From contig NZ_JANADP010000001.1 in assembly GCF_024199945.1 (NCBI RefSeq), positions 2,170,001-2,234,000 on the forward strand: a stretch of 64,000 bases of DNA. Direction: 5' to 3'. The DNA comes from Bradyrhizobium sp. CCGUVB4N (GTDB taxonomy: Bacteria > Pseudomonadota > Alphaproteobacteria > Rhizobiales > Xanthobacteraceae). How positions within the stretch are numbered: the stretch's first letter is position 1; every line of letters begins with the position of its first letter. A model generated the notes under the pieces. That model worked only from the letters and a program-made list of their open reading frames with translations, was not told the origin of the DNA and searched no databases. The translations under genes and the position numbers were made by a program. Of the stretch, positions 1 through 8,109 are shown piece after piece.

Positions 1-1
1 C

Positions 2-343
2 TTAGAAGTCATTGTCGAGGCCTCCGCCCTTACGCGCGCGCTTGCGTTCGCGCGTCGCCTGCAAGGCAAGGCCTTCCTTGTCCTTGGATGGATCCGCCAA
101 TTCTTCAAGCGGCCGGATCATATCGTAAAGCCAAAGCAGGCCCGCATAGACCACGATACCCGTCGACGCTTTGCCTTTTTCGGCATCCATCACCGCACGC
201 AAGCCTGTCCCGATCCGGCTTGCGGCATCCTCCATCGTCATGTTGCGGCGAATACGTGCCGTTCGAAGATCAGCCCCCAATTGGACAAGCGCTTTAGCGA
301 CCACGTGCGGCGGAGCCTTCGTGAGTTTGTTCAACGCTACCAT
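2..343 (-). CDS. HTH (XRE/HipB-like) transcriptional regulator
   Basis: A 113-residue protein with a helix-turn-helix of the Cro/CI type at about residues 20-55 (LGADLRTARIRRNMTMEDAA then RIGTGLRAV). The size and fold are typical of HipB-like antitoxins or phage-type regulators. The gene ends at the window edge, so its partner cannot be seen; a HipA-type kinase downstream is a family-based guess only. A perfect 8-bp inverted repeat lies about 20 bases upstream of the start and would suit autoregulation. The C-terminus is basic (RERKRARKGGG). Confidence 0.75.
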   Translation of the reverse strand: MVALNKLTKAPPHVVAKALVQLGADLRTARIRRNMTMEDAASRIGTGLRAVMDAEKGKASTGIVVYAGLLWLYDMIRPLEELADPSKDKEGLALQATRERKRARKGGGLDNDF

Positions 344-362
344 GCTATCAAGAGCCGGTTAA

Positions 363-395
363 TTGTGATAAGTAGCTCTCAACAGCATATCACAA
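363..395. promoter_or_regulatory. Inverted repeat, probable operator of the HTH gene
   Basis: TTGTGATA at 363-370 and TATCACAA at 388-395 form perfect 8-bp arms separated by 17 bases, just upstream of the minus-strand HTH gene. A further palindrome CTCTTAAGAG lies at 452-461 in an AT-rich stretch. The role as operator is inferred from position. Confidence 0.45.
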
Positions 396-632
396 AGAAG
401 ACTCGATTGCAATGAAATGCTTTCAAGAGCGCTTTCCGGGATATTTAAGTGCTCTTAAGAGATATTTTTCCTTTTTGCGTAACCTTAGCCCGTCTTATTC
501 ATGATTGCCGGGGGGGCTACTGGAAGATTTCCGGTCGGAGTTGAAGGCGCGCGCGAACGCTACGGCTTTTTCGCCGCTTTTCGACCGGACTTCGTGAACG
601 CGTTGGAGGACGGCGGCGGGGTGACCGGGGGC

Positions 633-815
633 TCATGCCCCGCGCGTCAGGGTGCTTGCGGGGACCAGAGCGTTTGCCAGGCCGCGGAACAGGTCGGCGT
701 CGGGGCACGCCGCAGCGAAGGCAAGACGGACGCGGGTGGCGGTCTCGATGACGCGGGCTGCGATCTTGAGAAGCCTGAGCCTGATCGTGTTGAACTCGGC
801 CGTTGCCAGATCACG
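633..815 (-). pseudogene. IS1380-type transposase, C-terminal remnant
   Basis: The reading frame from about 815 down to 633 encodes RLRLLKIAARVIETATRVRL followed by AAACPDADLFRGLA, which resembles the extreme C-terminus of IS1380-family transposases. No start, catalytic core or upstream half is present; reading upstream the frame passes into antisense of the aroK fragment. It is debris from a deleted insertion sequence. Confidence 0.6.
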
Positions 816-834
816 CGGCTTCGGGATCGCGCAG

Positions 835-1203
835 TGCGTCGAGAAAGGGAACGTGGTCCTGGCAACCGGCGGCGGGCGTTCGAGCGCGAGGAAACGCGGC
901 GCCTCATTCAGGACAAGGCGGTGTCGATCTGGCTCGACACCAACCGAGACGAGATATGGAAGCGCCTTGCAGAGGACACCAGCCGTCCGTTGCCGCGGAT
1001 CGACAAGGCGGAGGGTAGCGACCTCGCCGAGAGCTCCAACACGTCGGCCATCAAGAAGCTGCGCTTCGAGGAACTCGTCGCGCAGCGCACGCCCCACTAT
1101 CGCCAAGCCGATCTCACCGTCGGTCCGTGCGAAAAGCGGGACAACAAGAACGCAGATGCATGCGTGCAGGCGCTGCACACCTACCTTTGCGAGCAGGGCG
1201 CTC
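835..1203 (+). pseudogene. Shikimate kinase (aroK) fragment, frameshifted
   Basis: Two frames together spell the middle and end of a shikimate kinase: CVEKGNVVLATGGG at 835-876, then AFEREETRRLIQDKAVSIWL and SRPL from about 873 on. The join needs one extra G in the GGCGGCGGGCG run, so a single-base deletion is the simplest explanation. The N-terminal half with the Walker A loop is missing. The C-terminus remains recognisable (ELVAQRTPHYRQADLTV). The intact housekeeping aroK must be elsewhere; this is a displaced non-functional copy. Confidence 0.7.
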
Positions 1204-1553
1204 CGGACCAGAAACGCCCTGAAGATCAACGAGAGGCAATCCGCAGGGGATAGCGGCCCGCCGGCTACTAATCACAACGCATTAGCATTCTCCCTCTCTC
1301 ACACGTATCGGTATCCAGATTCAAGCCCGACTGCATGACGCGGCTCGTTTGCCGAACTGATCAACCTCACATTCGGTCGCCACCTATCGCGGCTGCACCA
1401 ATATCCCGCTTGCGGCGGGCGGGGCTCAAGACGACGAGACCATTCTCTCTGAAACGGCATTTAGTTAGGGCCCGTTGATCATTTACCGAATCGGATTTTT
1501 CCGTTCGGGGGATTCCCAAGGTGACTCGCAGCTCATATAGAATTGCAGGGTGA
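1204..1553. other. Non-coding stretch between two pseudogenes
   Basis: No gene, RNA or repeat is recognised. A short hairpin-like stretch occurs around 1480-1510 (GAATCGGATTTTTCCGTTC), possibly the edge of the transposase remnant that follows. Confidence 0.4.
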
Positions 1554-1946
1554 TTGACGATGCGGCGATCAGATTGCGCTATGCAGCGACGCGCGGCGAT
1601 CCGACGGAGCCACCTCAGTGATCGCATCTACGGTGCGGTCGTCACACGCCGACTGCGTGCCATGGGCATCCGGGATAAACCTACCGCGCCAGCTTCACCC
1701 TGGCAGAACGGCTTTGCCGAACGACTGATCGGATCGATCCGGCGTGAGTGTTTGGACCACATCATTGTCTTGGGCGAGGCACATCTACGCCGGATTCTGA
1801 AATCTTACGCTCGCTACTATAATGAGACGCGCACGCACTTGGTCTTGGACAAGGATGCGCCTGTCTCTCGCCCAGCTCAGCGAACCGGTATGGTCAGGTC
1901 ACTTGCCGTCCTGGGCGGGCTTCATCACCACTACCTCAAGGCGTAG
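1554..1946 (+). pseudogene. Integrase-core transposase, C-terminal remnant
   Basis: From about residue 22 the frame gives the end of a DDE (rve-type) transposase: ASPWQNGFAERLIGSIRREC carries the conserved glutamate region, followed by YARYYNETRTHLVLDKDAPV and GGLHHHYLKA. The first two catalytic aspartates and the whole N-terminus are absent, so it cannot be active. The frame upstream of about 1620 is degenerate. Confidence 0.7.
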
Positions 1947-2297
1947 GTTTTCGGTACACGCACCCGTCCGGTTCTTTCCTGATCGACTCGAATCGGTTCT
2001 CAAGCCGTGCAACCCTTTCACTTCAGCAGCCGCACCATTGTCTGTGGGCGATCAATCTCTGACAGATCATTAGCCGGCCAAACGATCTGCACGCGTCGCC
2101 GATTTCTCTCAAATTGCTTACTCGCCTCGAACGAGACAATATTCAAACATTGATACGTGGGACGGATATCGCGCTGTAAAACAAGGGGAAAGTTGGCGCG
2201 CCATTTAGAACAAAGATACGAACTCGTATGCTATTGAAATATATATGTAATTTCATTGGCGTTCGCCCGACGAACCCTCACACGGCCAAAGCGCCGA
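1947..2297. other. Non-coding stretch, nothing recognised
   Basis: About 350 bases between the transposase remnant and the end of the Hsp70 operon. No gene, tRNA or clear repeat was found. Confidence 0.4.
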
Positions 2298-2606
2298 TCA
2301 CCACGCCGCTTTCTCGGTCGGATCGGGATCATTTCGTCTGCCGTCGGGCGCCTCACTGTCAGCGAGCGCTGACAGGATCCAGGTGAGATCGGGTGTTGTC
2401 CGCAATGTGCTGGCGCGGCGGAGCAGGCGGACGGCGGCGGCACGGTCGCCGGTGGCGAGGCTTTGAAGGCCGGCCCCCACCAGCGTCGCACTCTGCTGCG
2501 CGATGCGGTGGACGGTTTCAAGCTCCGCCCGGCAGCGCCGACAGGTGTCGCCGCCGCCGAGCCGCGCGCCGCAGACCGGGCACTGGTCGAAAACCCCGGA
2601 GGTCAT
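2298..2606 (-). CDS. Zinc-ribbon protein, last gene of the Hsp70 operon
   Basis: About 102 residues from the Met at 2606, chosen because it follows the Hsp70 stop (2623) by 16 bases. The N-terminus has two CxxC knuckles (CPVCGARL and CRRC) that should bind one zinc. The rest is helical with one TPR-like repeat (LQSLATGDRAAAVRLLRRAS). It is the fifth gene of a compact operon with TPR, J-domain, GrpE and Hsp70 genes. A role as client adaptor or regulator of that Hsp70 is inferred from context only. Confidence 0.7.
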   Translation of the reverse strand: MTSGVFDQCPVCGARLGGGDTCRRCRAELETVHRIAQQSATLVGAGLQSLATGDRAAAVRLLRRASTLRTTPDLTWILSALADSEAPDGRRNDPDPTEKAAW

Positions 2607-2622
2607 GACGCTCTGCCCCGGA

Positions 2623-4374
2623 TCAGGTCTCGAGATAGAACAGAAGATCATCGAGCCGCAGCACCGTGTCGGCGAGCCTTGCGTCGTCGCCGCTCACTCG
2701 GCTGTCCTCGATGGTCTCAATCAGATCGACGATCTCCGTGCGGTCCTCCGCGACCGCGCCGTCGAGCCTGGCGCGCGCCTTGGCGAGCAGGGCCTCGAGT
2801 TTCGGGTCGACCGGGGCGGTCCCCTCGACGTCGGCGGCCGTCGCTGTCTCGTCAGTGGACCCGCCGAACAGGCGGTCGATGTGCTGACGGGCCTCCTTGA
2901 TCTCCGCCTTGTCATAACGCGACATCGCGTTGTCGATGGTGATCCGTCGTTCGAGCCCGGTCGCCTTCTCCTTGGCGGATATGTGCAGGATGCCGTCGCG
3001 GTCCAGCGCGAGATCCAGGATGATGGTGTTGCCGGCCGGCACGTCGGCGAGGTCCTCGACGCGGAACTCGCCGATCTGGATGTTTTCCAAGGCGTCCTCG
3101 TTCTCGCCCTGATAGATGCGGACCTCGACGACCTTCTGATCGTCGATGATGGTCGCAAACGCCTCGCTCTTGCGCACCGGGATCGGCGTGTTCTTGGGAA
3201 TGATCGGGATGAAGCAGTAGGGATAGAGGGTGCCGCCCAGCTCACCGAGTGCGCCGGTGCCGAACGTATAAGGGGTTACGTCCACCAGCACGGCCGGCAC
3301 CTTCTCGCCCGCCATGGATGCGCCCTGGATGGCAGCCCCCATCGCGACGCACAGGTCGGGATCGACCTCGCCGCGAGCCTGCCGCCCGAACACTTCGAAC
3401 AGCCGGTCGCGGATCAGCGGGGTGCGGGTTGCGCCGCCGACCAGGAGGACTTCCTCGATCTGCGACGCGGTCAGGGCGGCCGATTCAAGCGCGATGTGGA
3501 TCGCGCTCAGCGTCTCCTCGATGAACGGCGCGATCATCTCCTCGTAGTCGGCGCGGGCGAGTTCCAAAGCCAGATGGACCGGCTTGCCACTGACCTCGGC
3601 GAGGTATTCCTCCTCGATCCGCGCGAACGGATGGTCGGAGAGATGCTTCTTGGCGTTCTCGGAGGCGCGATGGATGCGCGCCATCGCCTGCGGATCGTCG
3701 CTGACGTCCGCTTTGTGCTCGATCCTGAGATGGTCAAGCACGTGTTCGACGATCTTATGGTCGAAGTCGTCGCCGCCGAGATGGTTGTTGCCGTGGCTGG
3801 CGATTACCTCGACCACACCCTCTTCGATGCGCACCACCGAGACGTCGAAGGTGCCGCCACCGAGATCGTAAACCAGCACCCGCTTGCCCTGCTGCTGCGC
3901 GGCCTCGTAGACCAGCGCCGCAGCGGTCGGCTCGTTGACGATGCGCGCCACCTCGAACCCGGCGATCTCGCCGGCTTCACGGGTGGCCTGCCGTTGCGCG
4001 TCGGAGAAGAAAGCCGGCACCGTGATCACCGCCTTGCGCACCGGCGCGCCCAGCCGCTCCTCGGCGATCTCCTTGAGACGACGCAGGATCATCGCCGAGA
4101 CGTCTTGCGGCGCATAATTTCGGTCGCCGAGCGAGACCTTGCGGTCGCTACCCATCAGCCGCTTGATCGAGCGTACCGTGCGTTCGGGATAGAGGATGTA
4201 CTGGTTGCGCGCGGCCTCGCCGACCAGGAGGCTGCCGTCCTGATCTAGGCCGACGACCGACGGCAGAATCAGGCGCCCGCTGCCATCTGCCTGCACCTCA
4301 GGCCGGCCGTCGCGATATACGGCGATCTCCGAATTGGTGGTCCCGAGATCGATTCCGACAATTGTCTCGCTCAT
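2623..4374 (-). CDS. Hsp70 family chaperone (divergent DnaK)
   Basis: 583 residues with the full Hsp70 ATPase: phosphate-1 loop GIDLGTTNSEIAVY (res 7-20), IVNEPTAAALVYEAA, phosphate-2 VYDLGGGTFDVSVV and the adenosine motif VLLVGGATRTPLIRDR. The interdomain linker is AVLVDVTPYTFG, close to the DnaK VLLLDVTP. A substrate-binding beta domain follows (IPIIPKNTPIPV to LHISAKEKATG), but the alpha lid is short and ends in LLFYLET, so it lacks the DnaK C-terminal tail. Length is about 55 residues below DnaK. Its start overlaps the GrpE stop by four bases (ATGA). It is a second, dedicated Hsp70 and not the housekeeping DnaK. Confidence 0.93.
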   Translation of the reverse strand: MSETIVGIDLGTTNSEIAVYRDGRPEVQADGSGRLILPSVVGLDQDGSLLVGEAARNQYILYPERTVRSIKRLMGSDRKVSLGDRNYAPQDVSAMILRRLKEIAEERLGAPVRKAVITVPAFFSDAQRQATREAGEIAGFEVARIVNEPTAAALVYEAAQQQGKRVLVYDLGGGTFDVSVVRIEEGVVEVIASHGNNHLGGDDFDHKIVEHVLDHLRIEHKADVSDDPQAMARIHRASENAKKHLSDHPFARIEEEYLAEVSGKPVHLALELARADYEEMIAPFIEETLSAIHIALESAALTASQIEEVLLVGGATRTPLIRDRLFEVFGRQARGEVDPDLCVAMGAAIQGASMAGEKVPAVLVDVTPYTFGTGALGELGGTLYPYCFIPIIPKNTPIPVRKSEAFATIIDDQKVVEVRIYQGENEDALENIQIGEFRVEDLADVPAGNTIILDLALDRDGILHISAKEKATGLERRITIDNAMSRYDKAEIKEARQHIDRLFGGSTDETATAADVEGTAPVDPKLEALLAKARARLDGAVAEDRTEIVDLIETIEDSRVSGDDARLADTVLRLDDLLFYLET

Positions 4375-5144
4375 TCGTCATCTCTCCGATCGGAACGATC
4401 CTTAATGCCCGGATCTTTGGCGCTCGTACGTTTCGCCACGATCACCTCTGCGACGCGCAGCACTTCGCCCTCCCACTTGAAACCAGTGCGGGATTCGGCA
4501 ATCACCAGTCCCTCGGCGACGAATGGGTCGTCCCGCGTCCCCACCACCCGGGCAACATCGGGCATGAAAGGGCGGCCGATAGTGGCGATCGGGGTGACGC
4601 GGCGATCCGCCAGAACCCGATCGAATCGCCGCAACGTCATCTCCAGACCCTCCCGCCAAGGGTCGCGCAAGGGGTCGGCGGCGGTTGCAGTTCGGCGCCA
4701 CCACGATCGCAACGGCGGCGCGCGCTGCGGCGGAGCGGCCGCGAGCCCGGCGGCTAGGCGATCCCGCACGTCAAGGAGGTCGAGCAGCAGCGGCCGCAGA
4801 ACAGCGCGGGTCTGCTCGCGGGCGCGCACATGCGCTTCCTTCAGCTCACGGTCCAGCGCCGCGTTGCCGGATTGCAGCGTCGCGAACACGGCGCGGAACT
4901 GGTCGAGCGCGTCCTTGACGATGCGCGACTGGGTGCGTACCTCGTTGCGGGTGGCAGCGATCTCCACGAATACCGAGAACAAGTCCCGCGCCTCGTCGGT
5001 CACGGTATCGCTCTCGAGGACGGCCAACATTTCGGTGGCGTCCGCGGCCGGCGAGACGTCGGCTTCCGGCGCGTCCGCCGCATCGAACTGTTCCAGATAG
5101 GCGCGCAGCCGCTCGAGCAACGTCTCCTTGATGGCCTGGTCCAT
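4371..5144 (-). CDS. GrpE-like nucleotide exchange factor
   Basis: About 257 residues from the Met at 5144, 17 bases after the J-domain stop. The N-terminus is acidic, then a long helix (FVEIAATRNEVRTQSRIVKD, about res 60-120) matches the GrpE dimerisation helix, and the C-terminus has the beta domain (PFVAEGLVIAESRTGFKWEG, then VLRVAEVIVAKR). The family accelerates ADP release from Hsp70. An unusual Arg/Pro/Trp-rich insert (APPLRSWWRRTATAADPLRD) separates helix and beta domain. It is translationally coupled to the Hsp70 gene. Confidence 0.85.
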   Translation of the reverse strand: MDQAIKETLLERLRAYLEQFDAADAPEADVSPAADATEMLAVLESDTVTDEARDLFSVFVEIAATRNEVRTQSRIVKDALDQFRAVFATLQSGNAALDRELKEAHVRAREQTRAVLRPLLLDLLDVRDRLAAGLAAAPPQRAPPLRSWWRRTATAADPLRDPWREGLEMTLRRFDRVLADRRVTPIATIGRPFMPDVARVVGTRDDPFVAEGLVIAESRTGFKWEGEVLRVAEVIVAKRTSAKDPGIKDRSDRRDDE

Positions 5145-5161
5145 GTCGTCGTTCCCGTCCC

Positions 5162-5545
5162 TCACGCACCGTTGGTCCGCGAGGCGCCGGTTCGTGCGGT
5201 CTCGGTTCGTGAAGTCTCTTGCCATCGCGCGATCGCCTGCTCGATACCCTCGACCAGCAGCGCCGTCACCTGCGCCTGAGAAACCCGCCCTTGCTGCCGT
5301 GCCTCCGGCGACGGCAGGCTGGCCGTCTTGAGCCGCGTCAGTGCGGTGCCGTGCGTGGCGAGCAGCTTCGCTGCGAGCCGTTGGCGCTCGGTGTGCAGAG
5401 CTTCAAAAGCCGCTCGGTAGCTCTGGAACCGCTCCGGTTCACGGTCGGGCGGGAAGTCCCGCACCAGCGCCAAGTAGCGCAGTTTGATCTCCTCGTCACT
5501 GGCGTTCTCGTCGACGCCGAGAATGGAAAACGGGTCCGTCATCAT
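5162..5545 (-). CDS. J-domain protein with PPD in place of HPD
   Basis: 127 residues. The first 65 form a J-domain: DPFSILGVDENASDEEIKLR, then YLALVRDFPPDREPERF. The HPD tripeptide that normally triggers Hsp70 ATPase is PPD here: the histidine is replaced by proline while Pro-Asp remain. The rest (VSQAQVTALLVEGIEQAIAR) is helical, with no zinc or client-binding domain. It starts 18 bases after the TPR stop and precedes the GrpE-like gene. Whether it still stimulates the neighbouring Hsp70 or is a J-like scaffold cannot be told from sequence. Confidence 0.85.
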   Translation of the reverse strand: MMTDPFSILGVDENASDEEIKLRYLALVRDFPPDREPERFQSYRAAFEALHTERQRLAAKLLATHGTALTRLKTASLPSPEARQQGRVSQAQVTALLVEGIEQAIARWQETSRTETARTGASRTNGA

Positions 5546-5563
5546 TTGTCGTCCTCAGGGCAC

Positions 5564-8020
5564 TCAGAACGGCGGCGGCGCCTCGTCGAGGGCCGCGGCG
5601 ACCATCGTCGTCGCGACCATTTGCAGGAGCGGGCGCGGCAACGCGGCGCCGAACGGCAGCTTGCCGAGCCGGTCGGCGAGGGCCGCGACGCCGCCGTCCC
5701 GTCCATGCGACCTGACGAGCTTCTGAACGTCGCGCTCCGAAATTGCCTCCATGAAACTCGTCACGATGTCTTCGAGCAAATCGAAGCCGCTGGTGGCGTC
5801 CGCCTCGCGTCGCCGCGCCCGTCGCCGAGACTCGCGATCGTCACCCGCGTTGTTCAGGTAGCGGTCGATGCGGCTGTAGCCGTGGCGGTTCTGCGCGATC
5901 GCGGGCGAACGGCACATCTCGTCGATATCGTTCTCCTCGCCGACGGACATCCAGTCCGGGTTGTTCTTGGTCCGGGCGACGATCTCGTAGAAGCGCCACA
6001 GCCACTCGTTCGGCTCGCGCCGCCTGCCGGCGGCAGCGAACGCGTGGAGTATTCCGAAGTCGTTCCCGCGCACGATCGCGTCCGCCACCGAATGGAATTC
6101 CGCGATCGACAGCACGATGTGTGTGGCGTTTCGCAGCCACGTGCAGAACTTCCAGGCCAGCTCGGATGTGGCCTTCTGATCGGCCCGGACGTCTTCCGCC
6201 GAGAACAGGGCGGCGATCGCGATGATGTCCGCCTTGGTGGGAATTCCGCGCAGGATGCGCGCGAGCTCGTCACTGATCAGCGACAGCGGACGTGACCGCG
6301 GCGGTGTCAGCAGCGCATCCTGCAGGGCGGCGCTGAACCAGCCGATCGCGCCGCCACCGGCCAGATCGACTCCCTCGCGAAATCCCGCTTCCGCCTCCAA
6401 GTCAAGCCCGCCGCGCAAGCCGACGAGTCCCCGGTTGGTTCGCAGGTCGGCATTCGGCGCATCGGCGCAGTCCCACGCGCCGGCTGCGGTCAGCTCCTTC
6501 CAGGCGAGGTCGGGACGCTTCGCCCGCATCTGTTTGCGGGCATACGAAATCTGTAGCTCGATCATGCGCTGGCGCGCCAGCCGGTTGATCGGATCGACCG
6601 CCAGAAGCTTCTTCGCGAACCTGGCCGCCTTCTTGTACGACTTGCGGGCGGCCGCCGACTCGATCGCCTGCATCAGTACGACGCTCTCGGTCGGGAACCG
6701 TCGCACGGCATCCTCGGCGAGGGCATGCCAGTCCTTCTCGTTGCCATCGTCGCGATGGAGCTTGATGAGCTGCAGCACCGTCGGCAGATGGTCCGGATCG
6801 TAGTCGAGGCTCTTCTTCAGGTAGGAGACGACAGGATCGGTGAAGGGATCTTCGCCTTCGATCATCGGCTCCTTGAGCGCCAAGGTCGCCAGATGACGAT
6901 AGATAATGCCTGCCGACAGCTTGCCGTCGCGCGAGCCGTCACGCACGAAATGCTGTGCTGCGACGCGCCAGCTGGACTCGGCGCGAGTCCAATCCTGCTT
7001 CGTCTCGGCCGCGAGCGCGAAGATGCGCGCCTTCTCGGCCTCCAGCAGTTTCCCGAAGGTTTTCTCGAAGGGAATGATGCGGTCGGGGAGCTGCGGCAGC
7101 AGATTGAAGCAGGCGCTCCGGATGTCGGCGGCCGGCAGGGTCGCCTGCTTCGACAGGAAGTTGAACAGCGTACCTGGTCCGCCGCGTTCGGCGTCCAGCA
7201 GCCGCGCCAGCAGCGATGGGCCGGATGTGGACCCGCCGCCGAGCCTGTCGAGCGCAAAGGCCCGCTGCGCCGCGCTCGCCTTGCCCAGCTGACCGATGAC
7301 GTCGGCCGGCTCTCCAGGCAGCGCCGCCTCGACCGCAAGGCGCAGCGGCGCGAATGGCGAGGCAGCCGGCACGCCGTCGAGTAGCCGGCGGGCCTTCGCC
7401 GGATCGTCGGTGAGCAGGGCCTTGCCGATCAGCCTCACCGGCCCGAACGGCGAGCGCGCCGGGATGTGGGCGAGCAGCGGTTCGATCTCATCAGCGGCCT
7501 TCTCCTCAGTCAACGCGGCCAGCACCGCGCGCGCCGCGTTGGCGGCCGCGATCCAATCGGCGCGAGCCGGCGGGTCGCCGTCGCCCGACTTAAGCGGAAC
7601 CGGCTGAGCCAAAAACAGCGCTGCGGTCAGCTCGGACAACAGGCGTCCCTGGTCCGGCTCCGGGACGTCGGTGCCGATGTATTTGAGGGCGTGGGCGAGC
7701 GCCTTCTCGATCTGGCCCTGGCGGACCAGGCAGCTGAGCAGGAGCAGCGGCTCCTTGACGGCGCCGTCGAGCGCCACCGCGTTGCCGAGCACGACCTCGG
7801 CCTCCTTGAACAGCCCCTTGGCGGACAACATTTTTGCGCGCCCCACATAGGCGGCAGCGAGGGCATCCCGCCAGTCGGCCCTCGCCTCATGCTTAAAGAG
7901 CTGCTTATAGAGCTCGATGGCCTCCTTGAATCTGCCAAGACGAAGCGCCTCCGCGGCCTGGGTGGCGAGCACATCGGCCGGTGCAGCAGACTTCATCTTG
8001 CGCGGGTTCTGATTGGCCAT
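5564..8020 (-). CDS. Large TPR-repeat protein heading the Hsp70 operon
   Basis: About 818 residues. N-terminal TPR-like helices are clear (AAEALRLGRFKEAIELYKQL, AKGLFKEAEVVLGNAVAL, RQGQIEKALAHALKYIG) and more occur near residues 380-520 (KKSLDYDPDHLPTVLQLIKL). The middle (about 230-350) and the C-terminal 250 residues are helical without a known signature. No signal peptide or membrane helix is seen, so it is cytoplasmic. As first gene it probably supplies client or target recognition for the J/GrpE/Hsp70 set. The Met at 8020 is preferred over an upstream TTG at 8038. No clear RpoH promoter was found upstream. Confidence 0.75.
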   Translation of the reverse strand: MANQNPRKMKSAAPADVLATQAAEALRLGRFKEAIELYKQLFKHEARADWRDALAAAYVGRAKMLSAKGLFKEAEVVLGNAVALDGAVKEPLLLLSCLVRQGQIEKALAHALKYIGTDVPEPDQGRLLSELTAALFLAQPVPLKSGDGDPPARADWIAAANAARAVLAALTEEKAADEIEPLLAHIPARSPFGPVRLIGKALLTDDPAKARRLLDGVPAASPFAPLRLAVEAALPGEPADVIGQLGKASAAQRAFALDRLGGGSTSGPSLLARLLDAERGGPGTLFNFLSKQATLPAADIRSACFNLLPQLPDRIIPFEKTFGKLLEAEKARIFALAAETKQDWTRAESSWRVAAQHFVRDGSRDGKLSAGIIYRHLATLALKEPMIEGEDPFTDPVVSYLKKSLDYDPDHLPTVLQLIKLHRDDGNEKDWHALAEDAVRRFPTESVVLMQAIESAAARKSYKKAARFAKKLLAVDPINRLARQRMIELQISYARKQMRAKRPDLAWKELTAAGAWDCADAPNADLRTNRGLVGLRGGLDLEAEAGFREGVDLAGGGAIGWFSAALQDALLTPPRSRPLSLISDELARILRGIPTKADIIAIAALFSAEDVRADQKATSELAWKFCTWLRNATHIVLSIAEFHSVADAIVRGNDFGILHAFAAAGRRREPNEWLWRFYEIVARTKNNPDWMSVGEENDIDEMCRSPAIAQNRHGYSRIDRYLNNAGDDRESRRRARRREADATSGFDLLEDIVTSFMEAISERDVQKLVRSHGRDGGVAALADRLGKLPFGAALPRPLLQMVATTMVAAALDEAPPPF

Positions 8021-8109
8021 GCCGACGACTCTTGGCAATATTCAGTGGCGATGTCGACTACACGGAGCGCCCCGATCCATCGTATCCCCAACCTGTGAAC
8101 AGGAGGACT

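Noticed and set aside
501..1253. One 250-codon gene
   Set aside because: Only its second half has protein-like sequence (aroK fragment); the first part is antisense of a transposase end.
2503..4248. Long open frame on the plus strand opposite the Hsp70 gene
   Set aside because: It is an antisense shadow of a GC-rich gene; the minus strand encodes a clear Hsp70 with all motifs.
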